Assembly (NCBI GenBank): GCA_964597495.1
Contig: CAZQYC010000004.1
Location: 1-64,000 of the forward strand
Direction of reading: 5' to 3'
DNA length: 64,000 nt
Source: CAZQYC01 sp964597495
Lineage (GTDB): Bacteria; Pseudomonadota; Gammaproteobacteria; Steroidobacterales; Steroidobacteraceae
The position numbers and the translations under genes were made by a program. Below are positions 15,089-23,310 of this stretch, piece after piece; the stretch's first letter is position 1, and each line of letters begins with the position of its first letter. The notes under the pieces are model-generated. The model saw only the letters and a list, made by a program, of their open reading frames with translations, had not been told where the DNA came from and did not search any database.

Positions 15089-15559
15089 ATCTTGAACCTC
15101 ATGCTCGAACTGGGTGAAGCAGATGTTTATTGTGCTGCCGCGCGAAAAGATGAGCTCATGAACTAGTAGGTCATCGTCGAGTCGAATCTCGTGTGTGATG
15201 AGGTCACCATGACCTGTCTGATTCGATGGAGGAAACCGAAAGGCGCGAGGAGTTTGAATGCTGTAACTGATCACACCCATGTAATTAATCAGAATCCTTT
15301 TGTCATGGAATGGCCCGAGATAACAGGTCCTGATGCCAATACTGCGAACCCCATGCTTAGTTCCTTCTGCACACTCGACAATGTTGAAGAATTCAAGCCA
15401 TGAATCGTGCAAGCTAGAATGACTACTCAGATCGAAATTCGATGCGTTGGACGCAAACTCATATACATTCCGCGGAAGACGGGCGCGAATCGTATCGAGA
15501 TACTCTGCATATCTTCCGTATTCAATCGGCTCACCCAATTTTTCGAGTATGTATCGCAT
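15083..15559 (-). CDS. Cassette gene: hypothetical protein
   Basis: About 158 residues from MRYILEKLGEPIEYGRYAEYL. Not recognised. It contains FDLSSHSSLHDSWLEFFNIVE, a pattern seen in small cytoplasmic cassette proteins with a mixed alpha/beta fold, and a beta-rich C-terminal half. A GTG at 15574 is an alternative start but would overlap the adjacent core heptamer. Confidence 0.62.
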   Translation of the reverse strand: MRYILEKLGEPIEYGRYAEYLDTIRARLPRNVYEFASNASNFDLSSHSSLHDSWLEFFNIVECAEGTKHGVRSIGIRTCYLGPFHDKRILINYMGVISYSIQTPRAFRFPPSNQTGHGDLITHEIRLDDDLLVHELIFSRGSTINICFTQFEHEVQDV

Positions 15560-15572
15560 CTTCTCTGATACC

Positions 15573-15593
15573 ACTTAACACCGTTTGTTAGTC
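15573..15593 (-). other. Compressed attC-like site (21 bp)
   Basis: acttaac (15573-15579, perfect RYYYAAC) and gttagtc (15587-15593) are only seven bases apart; the L boxes and central region are missing. It sits exactly between two cassette genes, and the M23 gene stops inside the right core. Confidence 0.55.
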
Positions 15594-16103
15594 TGCATTA
15601 ATTATTTCGCCTGGATCGACAAAGAACATGCGCTTCCAGCCCTGTGTACCGCTTGCAACTTTCCACACTCGCGGTAGAAGCTGAAGAACTGCGTAGTGCA
15701 AATGTGGGGCTTTTCCAACTGCATTACCGGAGGTACCCACAGTGCCTAAAGTCTCTCCAGGCGCTACGAATTCAAGAATTCCCGCGCTCGATTCGCGCAG
15801 GTGCGCAAAATAATGAATACGCCACTTTGGTCCGAGCACAGCCACGACGTTTCCACCGATACCCAAGCGACCGCGATAGATCACCACACCATACACCGGT
15901 GCAACGACCGGACGTCCCGCTGGCGCGAAGATGTCGATGCCCTTGTGAACGCCCGAAGCGCCCCACGGTTCATACCAGAACGACTGTTTATTCCAGTCTG
16001 CAATCGTCGCCGAGTCGACCGGAATGCACCCCCGCTCTGGTACGAGGAATGGAATCACTACTACAGCAGCCAGCAGCAGAAGAACGGTGGTTCGCTTTCT
16101 CAT
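15588..16103 (-). CDS. Cassette gene: M23 family metallopeptidase
   Basis: About 171 residues. MRKRTTVLLLLAAVVVIPFLVPERG is a signal or membrane anchor. The LytM/M23 zinc site is complete: GVHKGIDIFAPAG (H-x-x-x-D) and PHLHYAVLQ (H-x-H), with GRLGIGGNVVAVLG between. It should cleave peptide cross-links in peptidoglycan or act on periplasmic peptides. Full-length single-domain form without LysM or coiled coil. An unusual cargo for a cassette. Confidence 0.85.
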   Translation of the reverse strand: MRKRTTVLLLLAAVVVIPFLVPERGCIPVDSATIADWNKQSFWYEPWGASGVHKGIDIFAPAGRPVVAPVYGVVIYRGRLGIGGNVVAVLGPKWRIHYFAHLRESSAGILEFVAPGETLGTVGTSGNAVGKAPHLHYAVLQLLPRVWKVASGTQGWKRMFFVDPGEIINAD

Positions 16104-16115
16104 TCGTGTCCTTCG

Positions 16116-16200
16116 ACCTAACGCTCGTCTTTTTTGCTTATGCCCAACGCCTCTATTCAGTGACGCGTCGCTTCGCTTTCTTGAAACTGCGAGTCTAGCC
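16116..16200 (-). other. Degenerate attC region with two left cores
   Basis: acctaac (16116-16122) and gcccaac (16142-16148) are both perfect RYYYAAC heptamers, the second followed by gcctctattcag as in the site at 8447-8512. No good GTTRRRY partner is seen by 16200. This could be two sites partly deleted into one. Confidence 0.4.
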
Positions 16201-16684
16201 ACGCCGCAAAAGATGCAACTGCCGACCGGAATTCGCTCTCTGAGCACCGCGCCCATTTTATGGGTTGGTCGTACCTTTGAAAAAGGACACAGATCATTCC
16301 AGTGGCGTCCCTGATACAAAATGACTTGACGCGATCAAATTGTCTGTCGACGCAGGTTAGGAAATTGTACTTGCTGTAGCGGGCCGAATCTTCGGCGACT
16401 CTAAGATCCGACTGGCCGCTATCGATGTATAGAGCGTTGTCCAAAAGGTGAAATATGCCGACATAGTCCAGTCCTTCGAATGACGTGTCCCACAACGTGG
16501 AGAGATAGTTCGATTTCTCTTTCAGGATCTCTGCTGGACCACCGATACCGCAATGTTCCTCCGTTAAGTCTCCTATTGTTTGGCCGGCAACATGAACTGC
16601 CATTCGGCCAAAGATGCTAGCGCCGATAGGACGCGGATCAGCGTGAACTTCAATCGCGAACTTCGTAGCGTCGCCAAATATCAT
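16157..16684 (-). CDS. Cassette gene: Imm42-like immunity protein (tentative)
   Basis: About 175 residues from MIFGDATKFAIEVHADPRP. The start M-I-F-G-D-x-x-K-F-A-I and the following R-M-A-V-H-V-x-G...IGDLTEE resemble Imm42-type proteins, which neutralise polymorphic toxins. No toxin or secretion gene is nearby, so it would be an orphan. The C-terminus (QESEATRH) lies in the attC region. Assignment rests on recall of the family start. Confidence 0.6.
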   Translation of the reverse strand: MIFGDATKFAIEVHADPRPIGASIFGRMAVHVAGQTIGDLTEEHCGIGGPAEILKEKSNYLSTLWDTSFEGLDYVGIFHLLDNALYIDSGQSDLRVAEDSARYSKYNFLTCVDRQFDRVKSFCIRDATGMICVLFQRYDQPIKWARCSESEFRSAVASFAAWLDSQFQESEATRH

Positions 16685-16693
16685 TGCCTTGCT

Positions 16694-16734
16694 GTCCAAC
16701 GTTCAGCCTAAGGTGCGCGGCTTCGCAGTTAGGT
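16694..16734 (-). other. Short attC site (41 bp)
   Basis: gtccaac (16694-16700) and gttaggt (16728-16734), both perfect consensus, only 27 bases apart. Stop of the following gene (16729-16731) is in the right core. Confidence 0.7.
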
Positions 16735-17277
16735 TGCATTCTTAGGCGCGACACGATGGATGGTCTTCAACATCTCTAGCGCTTGCTTAGTCGGCACACT
16801 AGGTTCGCCGTTGACAAGAATGGTGAATGTGATTTGTAACTCTTTGAGCATAAGCGCGCCCTGGGCGAGATATTTGTACCCATCTGGTTCCGGGGACCGA
16901 TCCGTGGCCGAGAAGTAGTAACCCGTGGCCTCAGTCCCCGAAAGCGGCTGCAACGGAAGAGCGGGCTCGACTGCCTGTGGTTTAGCGTGAGTGGCAGCGC
17001 CTTGCACTAGGCTCTGAATTTCACTGAGCGTAGGCGCTTTCGCGGCGCCTATGGGCCAGACAGGCGTGATCAGCATTTGGAAGGCACCCGGAGACTTCGC
17101 AACGATGACGATGGTGGGCGGCAAATCATCCCTGGGCCGATTCACTGTGGCATCCCACCCAGACGGCACCGATATAGCAAGAGCGTCACGACCTGGAAGG
17201 CTCACGATAAGCTCTGCCGCAAGAGCCGAGCTGGATATAGCGAGCGTTGCTAGGATCGCTGCAAACACATTCTTCAT
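16729..17277 (-). CDS. Cassette gene: secreted hypothetical protein
   Basis: A 182-residue protein with a signal peptide MKNVFAAILATLAISSSALA cut after AxA. The mature part (LIVSLPGRDALAISVPSGWDATV... TGYYFSATDRSPEPDGYKYLAQGALML) has the look of small periplasmic proteins with a PsbP/DUF1795-like sandwich, ending in a helix (TKQALEMLKTIHRV). Function unknown. Confidence 0.68.
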   Translation of the reverse strand: MKNVFAAILATLAISSSALAAELIVSLPGRDALAISVPSGWDATVNRPRDDLPPTIVIVAKSPGAFQMLITPVWPIGAAKAPTLSEIQSLVQGAATHAKPQAVEPALPLQPLSGTEATGYYFSATDRSPEPDGYKYLAQGALMLKELQITFTILVNGEPSVPTKQALEMLKTIHRVAPKNAT

Positions 17278-17308
17278 GTGACCTCCGTCGTTGTGTGTGT
17301 TCGATGCA

Positions 17309-17371
17309 ATGTAACGTCATGCTTGAGCCGCGCGTTGCCTTAAACGCGTCGACTTGAGGCATTTATTGGAA
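17309..17371 (-). other. attC site (63 bp)
   Basis: Left core atgtaac (17309-17315) and right core attggaa (17365-17371), one mismatch or so each. Inner gcttgagccgcgcgtt and aacgcgtcgacttgaggc form an imperfect stem. Confidence 0.6.
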
Positions 17372-17378
17372 GTCATTT

Positions 17379-18095
17379 TCACGCAGCAGCCTCGGCCCAC
17401 GCCAGCGGCATCGGAAGCGGTGCTGCAGCGAACTCAAAGTGAATGACACGCCGAGGCTTCGCCGAAGTTACCTTGCGGGAAGCATGCAAGATAAGAGGGC
17501 GCAACAACAATGCATCGCCGGCCTCAACAGCGCACAGATACCTGCCATTTTGCTCGGCTGCGGGGGCAGCGTCACTCGCTCTGAGGCGACCGAAACGATG
17601 TGAGCCAGGCGAGACCCACAGCGCTCCGTTTGTTTCGTCGGCCGGATCGAGGTGCAACCGAACGGTGAGCATCTGCTCTAGAACCGGTAAGGGTGGTTGA
17701 ACGTGCACAACACCCTCCTTAATGGACCAAGACGCGTAGCCTTCGATGTCTTCCTGGCTTGTCACCGCAATGGTTAGGTCTTGATGCCACGCCACCTGCC
17801 AATTTGAATCCGAGCTCTTATTGAAGAGGATTGAGCGGACCATCTTCGCACTGGGACCGAGTACGGACTCGACGAGCGAACGCACAGCCACCGATCGAGC
17901 AAGCTCTGCGACACTTGGCACCTTTGCCGCGAGCCCACGGACTCCCGCTGGCGATTGCAGCAAACTCTCGTCAAGATCTCGAGCGAGTTGCAGCCGGGAA
18001 GCGTCGTTCAGGACTCCCGGGATGATTGCGAATCCATTGCGTTCGATACTAATCGAAAGTGTCACGTGTTCGTCCTGAATGCTTTCCAACGACAT
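17379..18095 (-). CDS. Cassette gene: phytanoyl-CoA dioxygenase (PhyH) family protein
   Basis: A 238-residue Fe(II)/2-oxoglutarate oxygenase. FAIIPGVLNDASRLQLARDL is the usual PhyH entry; VAWHQDLTIAV carries the iron-binding H-x-D, and LILHASRKVTSAKPRRVIHFEFA has the distal His and the Arg that binds 2-oxoglutarate. The hydroxylated substrate is unknown. It is the rightmost cassette, thus nearest to where an attI site and integron promoter would be expected. Confidence 0.82.
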   Translation of the reverse strand: MSLESIQDEHVTLSISIERNGFAIIPGVLNDASRLQLARDLDESLLQSPAGVRGLAAKVPSVAELARSVAVRSLVESVLGPSAKMVRSILFNKSSDSNWQVAWHQDLTIAVTSQEDIEGYASWSIKEGVVHVQPPLPVLEQMLTVRLHLDPADETNGALWVSPGSHRFGRLRASDAAPAAEQNGRYLCAVEAGDALLLRPLILHASRKVTSAKPRRVIHFEFAAAPLPMPLAWAEAAA

Positions 18096-18145
18096 AGCTA
18101 AGCCACACTGTCTTCAGCGCGTCGGCCTTGAGCGGCTTGTTATAA
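18096..18145 (-). other. Terminal attC-like site at the array edge (50 bp)
   Basis: Left heptamer agctaag (18096-18102) and right heptamer gttataa (18139-18145) are both imperfect; inner AAGCC and GGCTT can pair. It may be the attC of a lost cassette or an attI remnant. The 60 bp between it and lepB hold no recognisable integrase or promoter. Confidence 0.45.
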
Positions 18146-18207
18146 GTCATGGACCCAGCCACCCGTTCGCGCATGATTGCCGCAATGAATGCAAACGATT
18201 GAACCGA

Positions 18208-18900
18208 TCAAATCGGGTTGAGAAACCGCTCGAAACGCGGACCGTAATGGCGATTCATATCAAATGACAACAATATCCGCTCAGCACGCCCGACGATTTG
18301 TTCGCGATCCACAACGCCGAAGAAACGCGAGTCGTAGCTGTTGTCGCGCGAATCGCCCATCATGAAATACTTGCCCTCGGCAACGGTGATCGGACCGAAG
18401 CTGCGCATGGCTCGGCGTGACGGCAATATCATCGTGTTATGCGCGGCGCCCGGGCCGTGTTCGATGGTGAGAATGGGTTTTGGATCTTCGTAGACTTCTC
18501 CTTTCACGGGTTCGACATCCACAATGTCGTATTTCAAACGCTTGCCGTTCACGATTAATACTTCGTCCTTGAGCTCAACGGTGTCGCCGGGAACTGCAAT
18601 GACCCGCTTCACCAAGCGCTTACCATCCTCCGGCGAAAAGAACACGACCACATTCCCTGCATGCGGATTGTCCCAGCGCATAATCCGTTTGAACGTCAGC
18701 GGCACACGCAGGTCGTACGCCAATTTGTTCACGTAGATAAGCTCTCCTTCCAAGAGCGTCGGTTTCATCGAACCGCTGGGCACCCAGTTCGAGTCGGCAA
18801 TCGCCGAACGCAGCGGGATCACGACGAGGGCTATCAGCAGATACGGCCAAATCCATTCGCGCCAAATCTTTAGTGCCGAAAAGCGAGATAGATGGTTCAT
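18208..18900 (-). CDS. lepB: Signal peptidase I
   Basis: A 230-residue inner-membrane serine protease. WPYLLIALVVIPLRSAIADSNWVPSGSMKPTL holds the single membrane anchor region and the catalytic Ser (P-S-G-S-M-K-P-T); GKRLVKRVIAVPGDTVE holds the general-base Lys; FMMGDSRDNSYDSRFFG is box E. It removes signal peptides from secreted proteins. Only one membrane segment is seen where E. coli LepB has two. lepB usually lies with lepA and rnc; here it stands between the cassette array and malQ. Confidence 0.9.
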   Translation of the reverse strand: MNHLSRFSALKIWREWIWPYLLIALVVIPLRSAIADSNWVPSGSMKPTLLEGELIYVNKLAYDLRVPLTFKRIMRWDNPHAGNVVVFFSPEDGKRLVKRVIAVPGDTVELKDEVLIVNGKRLKYDIVDVEPVKGEVYEDPKPILTIEHGPGAAHNTMILPSRRAMRSFGPITVAEGKYFMMGDSRDNSYDSRFFGVVDREQIVGRAERILLSFDMNRHYGPRFERFLNPI

Positions 18901-18982
18901 AGAGGTGCTACGCAGCCAGAGAACACCTTTTCGACTTGAAGACTGAGCGCAAGTTCAGTGTCCTTTTATCGACTGGGATTAC

Positions 18983-20905
18983 CTATTGGGTCTTTTTTTG
19001 ATTAGGATCCTGGCCCGCTCGTGCTCGAGATAGGGCTTCAAGAGTCTCTTGCACGTCCTCGCGCATAAATAGATCGCGCGTCGACACTTCAAGTTTGCGT
19101 TGCCAATTCGCGTGCTCGGTGTGCGTGCCGGGAACATTCACCGGCGCGGTCATACCGATCAGGTCTTCCAGTTGCACTAGAACCAATGCGGCCTGCGACT
19201 CGCCGAGAAAAAGATGGATGGCCCGCGCCAGCGCCGTCGAGAATTCAGGCAGCGGATCGTGGTCTTGCCAATACCAAAGATCGGCAGCTCGCAACGCACG
19301 TAACAAGGCGCAACGATCGGCTTCGCGTTCGGCGCGCAATTGATGAATGGTCTCCGGCGTCGGATATAACCGGAGTCGATCGCGCAATTCCATGTCTTCG
19401 CCTGTCCACCAGGCTTTGAGTAGCGGCAAGTCGTGCGTAGTGGCGGTCGCGACGGCAGGCCGCACATATTCACCGGGAGACTTGAAGCGCTGGCCGTCCT
19501 TTTCGAAGAGCACTACTTTATAGTGATAAAGCCGATGCGCCTCCATGGCGTGACGCATCTCGTCGGGCACCGTTCCAAGGTCTTCGCCGATGATCAAGCA
19601 TTGCGCGTTGGTGCTTTCACGAACCAGTATCGACATGAACGCATCGAGCGGATAGTGCACATACACGCCTTCGGTGGCGCCAAATCCGCGAGGCACCCAC
19701 CAAAGACGAAACAAAGACATCACATGATCGATGCGCAGTGCGCCGACATGCCGCGTATTGGCGCGAATCAAGTCGATGAACGGAATTAAATTGGCTTGTT
19801 GCAGTTCATAAGGATCGATCGGCGGGATGCCCCAATCCTGCCCGTTGAGCGCAAGCGGATCGGGCGGCGCGCCCACCGATGCGCCGGTGACATACAAGCG
19901 TTGGTTCGACCACACTTCGGAGCCTTCCGGATTCGCACCCACCGCGAGATCGCCGTAGAGGCCGATGCGCATGCCTTTCTCGCGCGCATGCCTTTGTGCG
20001 GACGCGAGTTGCTCGTCGGCAAGCCATTGTAGATACGCGTAGAACTCGATGTCGGTGACGTTCTCCTCCGCAAAATCGCGAACTGACGGCGAATCGATGC
20101 GGCGAAAATCTTCAGGCCAGTGGCGCCAGCCGCCGCCAACCGTTTCGCGAAACCGTGCATCGAGCGCATCGAACAAGGCATGCCGCTTAAGCGATTCACC
20201 GCGCTCCGCTTGAAAGTCGCGGAACAAGCGCGCGCGTGGAGCGTCATTTTGTATATGCGTGCTCAGAAAATCGGCATAGAGCAGGCGCAGCGCGCAGAGC
20301 TTCAGCGTCGCCACCTGTTCGTACATCACCGTTCCGGCATGGCGCAATTCCGCCAACGCCGTTTGAAACGAGGCTTTGCTATATAAGGATTGCAGCGCTT
20401 TACAGGCTTCAAATTCCGGAACGGCTTCGATGTCGATGTAGAGAACGTTTAGAAATGTCCGAGTCGACGGACTGTACGGACTGCAGTGCGACGGATCGGC
20501 GGGAAAGAGCGCATGCAGGGGATTCACGCCGATGATGTCGCAGCCGAGCGGTGCGGCAAGTTCGATCAACTCGCGCAAGTCGCCGAAATCGCCGATGCCC
20601 CAGTTGCGATCCGAGCGCAACGTATAAAGTTGGATGCTGAAGCCCCAGGCTCGCTCCGAATCCAGGAAGCCGGGTTGATGGCACGATTCGCCGTTGGTTT
20701 GTCCCGTTGAACTAGATGCAGAAATTTTCGATAACGCGCTCTGCAAGCGCGCATCATCGTCCACCGGCAAACCCATCGACGCGAGCACGGCACGACGCGC
20801 TTCGCTTGAAAAATAACGCAGCGTGCCGGCGTGATCGTAGTACGCCTCGCCCAAACCGCGCCGTCGTGCAAGTTCATCCAACAAGGCTTGGCGGTTTTCG
20901 ACCAT
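18983..20905 (-). CDS. malQ: 4-alpha-glucanotransferase (amylomaltase)
   Basis: About 640 residues, GH77. Catalytic motifs: LRIDHVMSLFRLWWVPRG (nucleophile Asp), LIIGEDLGTVPDEM (acid/base Glu) and THDLPLLKAWW (third Asp), plus the early CSPYSPSTRTFLNVLYIDIEAVPEF substrate loop. It transfers maltodextrin segments between glucans in the cytoplasm. Start ATG 20905 is chosen; it lies six bases past the glgX stop, and the extended frame to 21070 overlaps glgX and looks non-coding. It acts on the short glucans released by GlgX and GlgP. Confidence 0.92.
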   Translation of the reverse strand: MVENRQALLDELARRRGLGEAYYDHAGTLRYFSSEARRAVLASMGLPVDDDARLQSALSKISASSSTGQTNGESCHQPGFLDSERAWGFSIQLYTLRSDRNWGIGDFGDLRELIELAAPLGCDIIGVNPLHALFPADPSHCSPYSPSTRTFLNVLYIDIEAVPEFEACKALQSLYSKASFQTALAELRHAGTVMYEQVATLKLCALRLLYADFLSTHIQNDAPRARLFRDFQAERGESLKRHALFDALDARFRETVGGGWRHWPEDFRRIDSPSVRDFAEENVTDIEFYAYLQWLADEQLASAQRHAREKGMRIGLYGDLAVGANPEGSEVWSNQRLYVTGASVGAPPDPLALNGQDWGIPPIDPYELQQANLIPFIDLIRANTRHVGALRIDHVMSLFRLWWVPRGFGATEGVYVHYPLDAFMSILVRESTNAQCLIIGEDLGTVPDEMRHAMEAHRLYHYKVVLFEKDGQRFKSPGEYVRPAVATATTHDLPLLKAWWTGEDMELRDRLRLYPTPETIHQLRAEREADRCALLRALRAADLWYWQDHDPLPEFSTALARAIHLFLGESQAALVLVQLEDLIGMTAPVNVPGTHTEHANWQRKLEVSTRDLFMREDVQETLEALSRARAGQDPNQKKTQ

Positions 20906-20910
20906 TCCCT

Positions 20911-23106
20911 TTAGTGAGCCATATCGCGTGAGGAATGCAGACTGGCCGGTGCGTACCCGTCGGCAAGCAGGGCGGAGGAATGCGGCGCAAGCTCGTAATG
21001 ATCCCCCGTCACTCTCCGCAAGGCGTGTTCGTGCGGCTGCCAGCGCGAGGTGTCGAAGACGACTTGCCATTGCACGTCGCGCAACGCCGGAGGAAGCTTA
21101 AAGTTGATAGGCCCATCGCCAGCGTTGCATAAATAAAGCAAATGCCCATTGGCATTGCCGTGCATGTCGGAGAACACATGCCCGATCAACACGCCGATGG
21201 AACGCGCGTCCGGATCGTGCCAGTCGCCTGCCGTCAATTCGTCGCCATTCGGATGACGCCAACTTATATCTTTATGCTCGCGATCCGCCTGGCGCGCGCC
21301 TTTCAAAAAGGTGTCGCGGCGCAAACCCGGCGAACGCCGCCGCAAGGCCAGGAGCGCACTCACGAAATCGGTGAGCGGCAGATACTCTTTCGCACGCTGC
21401 CAATCTACCCACCCGATTTCATTGTCCTGGCAGTAAGCATTGTTATTACCGCGTTGCGTTCGGCCGAACTCATCGCCGGCTTGCAACATGGGCACGCCTT
21501 GCGAGAGCAACAACGTACCGAGCAAATTTCTCATTTGCCGTTGACGCAGATCCACTACCTGCGGGTCGTCGCTCGGGCCCTCGACGCCGCAATTCCAGCT
21601 TAAGTTGTAGCTGTGACCGTCGCGATTCTCTTCGCCGTTCGCTTCGTTGTGTTTGTCGTTATAGGCGACGGTGTCGAAGAGCGTGAACCCATCGTGGCAA
21701 CTTACATAGTTGATGCTGGCCGTAGGCCGCCGGCCGCTGGCGCGAAAGAGATCGCTCGATCCGGCAAAGCGTTCCGCGAATCGGCCGAGGTCGCCGGGAT
21801 TACCGCGCCAGAAGCCGCGCACCGTGTCGCGATACAAATCGTTCCACTCGGACCAACCAGCAGGAAAGCGGCTCAATTGATAGCCGTCAGGACCGACATC
21901 CCACGGTTCGGCAATCAACTTCACGTAGCGCAGGCTCGATTCGGCGGCAACGGCTTTGAAGAAACCCGCATCGGTGCGGAAACGGCCGTCGTCTCGGCCG
22001 AGAACCGGCGCCAAATCGAAACGGAAACCGTCGACATGCATTTCTTCCACCCAGTAGCGCAGGCAATCGATCACGAGCTGCAAGGTTGGCGCATGACCGA
22101 TTGCAATCGTATTACCGCAGCCGGTGCGGTCCTGGTAGTGACGCGCTTCGCCCGGATCGAGCCGATAGTAACCGGTGTTATCGAATCCCTTGAGACTCAA
22201 GGTCGGTCCTAATTGATTGCCTTCGACGGTGTGATTGAACACCACGTCAAGAATCACCTCGATGCCGGCCGCATGCAGCGCTTTCACCATCCGCTTGAAT
22301 TCCTGCACGGGATCGTCGATGGCATAGTCGAGTGCGGGCGTGAAGTACGCAAGCGGGTTATATCCCCAGTAGTTGGCGAGGCCGCGCTCGAGCAATGCGC
22401 GTTCGCTGACGAAGGACTGCACCGGCAAGAGCTCGATCGCGGTGACACCCAGTCGTTTGAGGTGCGCGATCACCGCGGGTTGCGCAAGACCCAAGTACTT
22501 CCCTCGAAGCCTTGCAGGCACATCCGGATGCGTTTGCGTAAATCCTTTCACGTGCAACTCGTAAACCACGCTGTCGCGCCACGGCGTGGCCGGCGGGTGA
22601 TCTCCGCTCCAATCAAAAGCCGGATCAACGACTCGACTCTTATATATATAGGGTGCGCTGTCTCGCGAATCGAGTTTATTCTCGGATTCCTCGCCAGCGA
22701 AAGCGAACAACGATTCATGCCAGTGAAATGCCCCGGTCAGCGCCCGCGCATAGGGATCGACGAGCAGTTTGTGCGGATTGGACCGCAAACCATGCACTGG
22801 ATCATAAGGTCCGGCCACGCGATATCCGTATTTGAGGCCGGGAACTCCTGCCGGTGCGGGCAGGAAACCACACGCAACGCCGTTAGTTAACTGCGGCATC
22901 ACCAATCGGGCGTATTCAACGTCGTGCGCATCGAACAAGCACAACTCGATCCGTTCGACTTCTCCGCAATGAACCGCAAAATTGACGCCGTTGCCCGTCC
23001 AAGTCGCGCCAAGCGGACTCGGCTCGCCGGCCGATAACTCAATTGCTGAAACGTGTGCTAAGGCAGCCTCTGAACTCATGTATACATGGTGAAGCAAATG
23101 AGGCAC
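20911..23106 (-). CDS. glgX: Glycogen debranching enzyme GlgX
   Basis: A 731-residue GH13 isoamylase-type enzyme with an N-terminal CBM48 (PSPLGATWTGNGVNFAVHC) and catalytic motifs DVVFNHT, DGFRFDLAP (nucleophile), LIAEPWDVG (acid/base) and NYVSCHDGFTLFD. It cleaves alpha-1,6 links in phosphorylase-limited glycogen. The start could be GTG 23106 or ATG 23079 (MSSEAALAHV); neither has a strong ribosome site. malQ follows after five bases, so the two are one operon. Confidence 0.93.
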   Translation of the reverse strand: MPHLLHHVYMSSEAALAHVSAIELSAGEPSPLGATWTGNGVNFAVHCGEVERIELCLFDAHDVEYARLVMPQLTNGVACGFLPAPAGVPGLKYGYRVAGPYDPVHGLRSNPHKLLVDPYARALTGAFHWHESLFAFAGEESENKLDSRDSAPYIYKSRVVDPAFDWSGDHPPATPWRDSVVYELHVKGFTQTHPDVPARLRGKYLGLAQPAVIAHLKRLGVTAIELLPVQSFVSERALLERGLANYWGYNPLAYFTPALDYAIDDPVQEFKRMVKALHAAGIEVILDVVFNHTVEGNQLGPTLSLKGFDNTGYYRLDPGEARHYQDRTGCGNTIAIGHAPTLQLVIDCLRYWVEEMHVDGFRFDLAPVLGRDDGRFRTDAGFFKAVAAESSLRYVKLIAEPWDVGPDGYQLSRFPAGWSEWNDLYRDTVRGFWRGNPGDLGRFAERFAGSSDLFRASGRRPTASINYVSCHDGFTLFDTVAYNDKHNEANGEENRDGHSYNLSWNCGVEGPSDDPQVVDLRQRQMRNLLGTLLLSQGVPMLQAGDEFGRTQRGNNNAYCQDNEIGWVDWQRAKEYLPLTDFVSALLALRRRSPGLRRDTFLKGARQADREHKDISWRHPNGDELTAGDWHDPDARSIGVLIGHVFSDMHGNANGHLLYLCNAGDGPINFKLPPALRDVQWQVVFDTSRWQPHEHALRRVTGDHYELAPHSSALLADGYAPASLHSSRDMAH

Positions 23107-23310
23107 GCAGGGAAGTCTACCCGGACCTGGATCGCGCTCGATTCCGGTAATTTCGTAGCCGCGCTCGAACCCGGTGCGGCAATGAAATCAGGCGCACCCG
23201 TATCGCTCGAACACGCGAAGGAAAGAAGTTCCAAGGAAGCTGCAACGGCATACGCGACGGAATGTCGGCAGCTTGATTCTTCTCGACGACGGATACGCCT
23301 GGACGCTAGC

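Larger units (their letters stand above)
2865..18145 (-). mobile_element. Chromosomal integron cassette array lacking an integrase (CALIN)
   Basis: About eighteen small unrelated genes lie head to tail, mostly on the minus strand. Between them are imperfect inverted repeats bounded by RYYYAAC and GTTRRRY heptamers, the attC signature; stops usually fall within or a few bases from the GTTRRRY core. Several attC sites resemble each other closely (6186-6248 and 8447-8512; 4428-4517 and 8906-8995), as in sedentary integrons. The coding direction would place the integrase and attI to the right, but lepB is there and no tyrosine recombinase gene occurs in the window. The stretch 9.3-13.7 kb holds larger genes that are not typical cassettes. 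The left end has no clear attC after the last gene. Confidence 0.85.
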
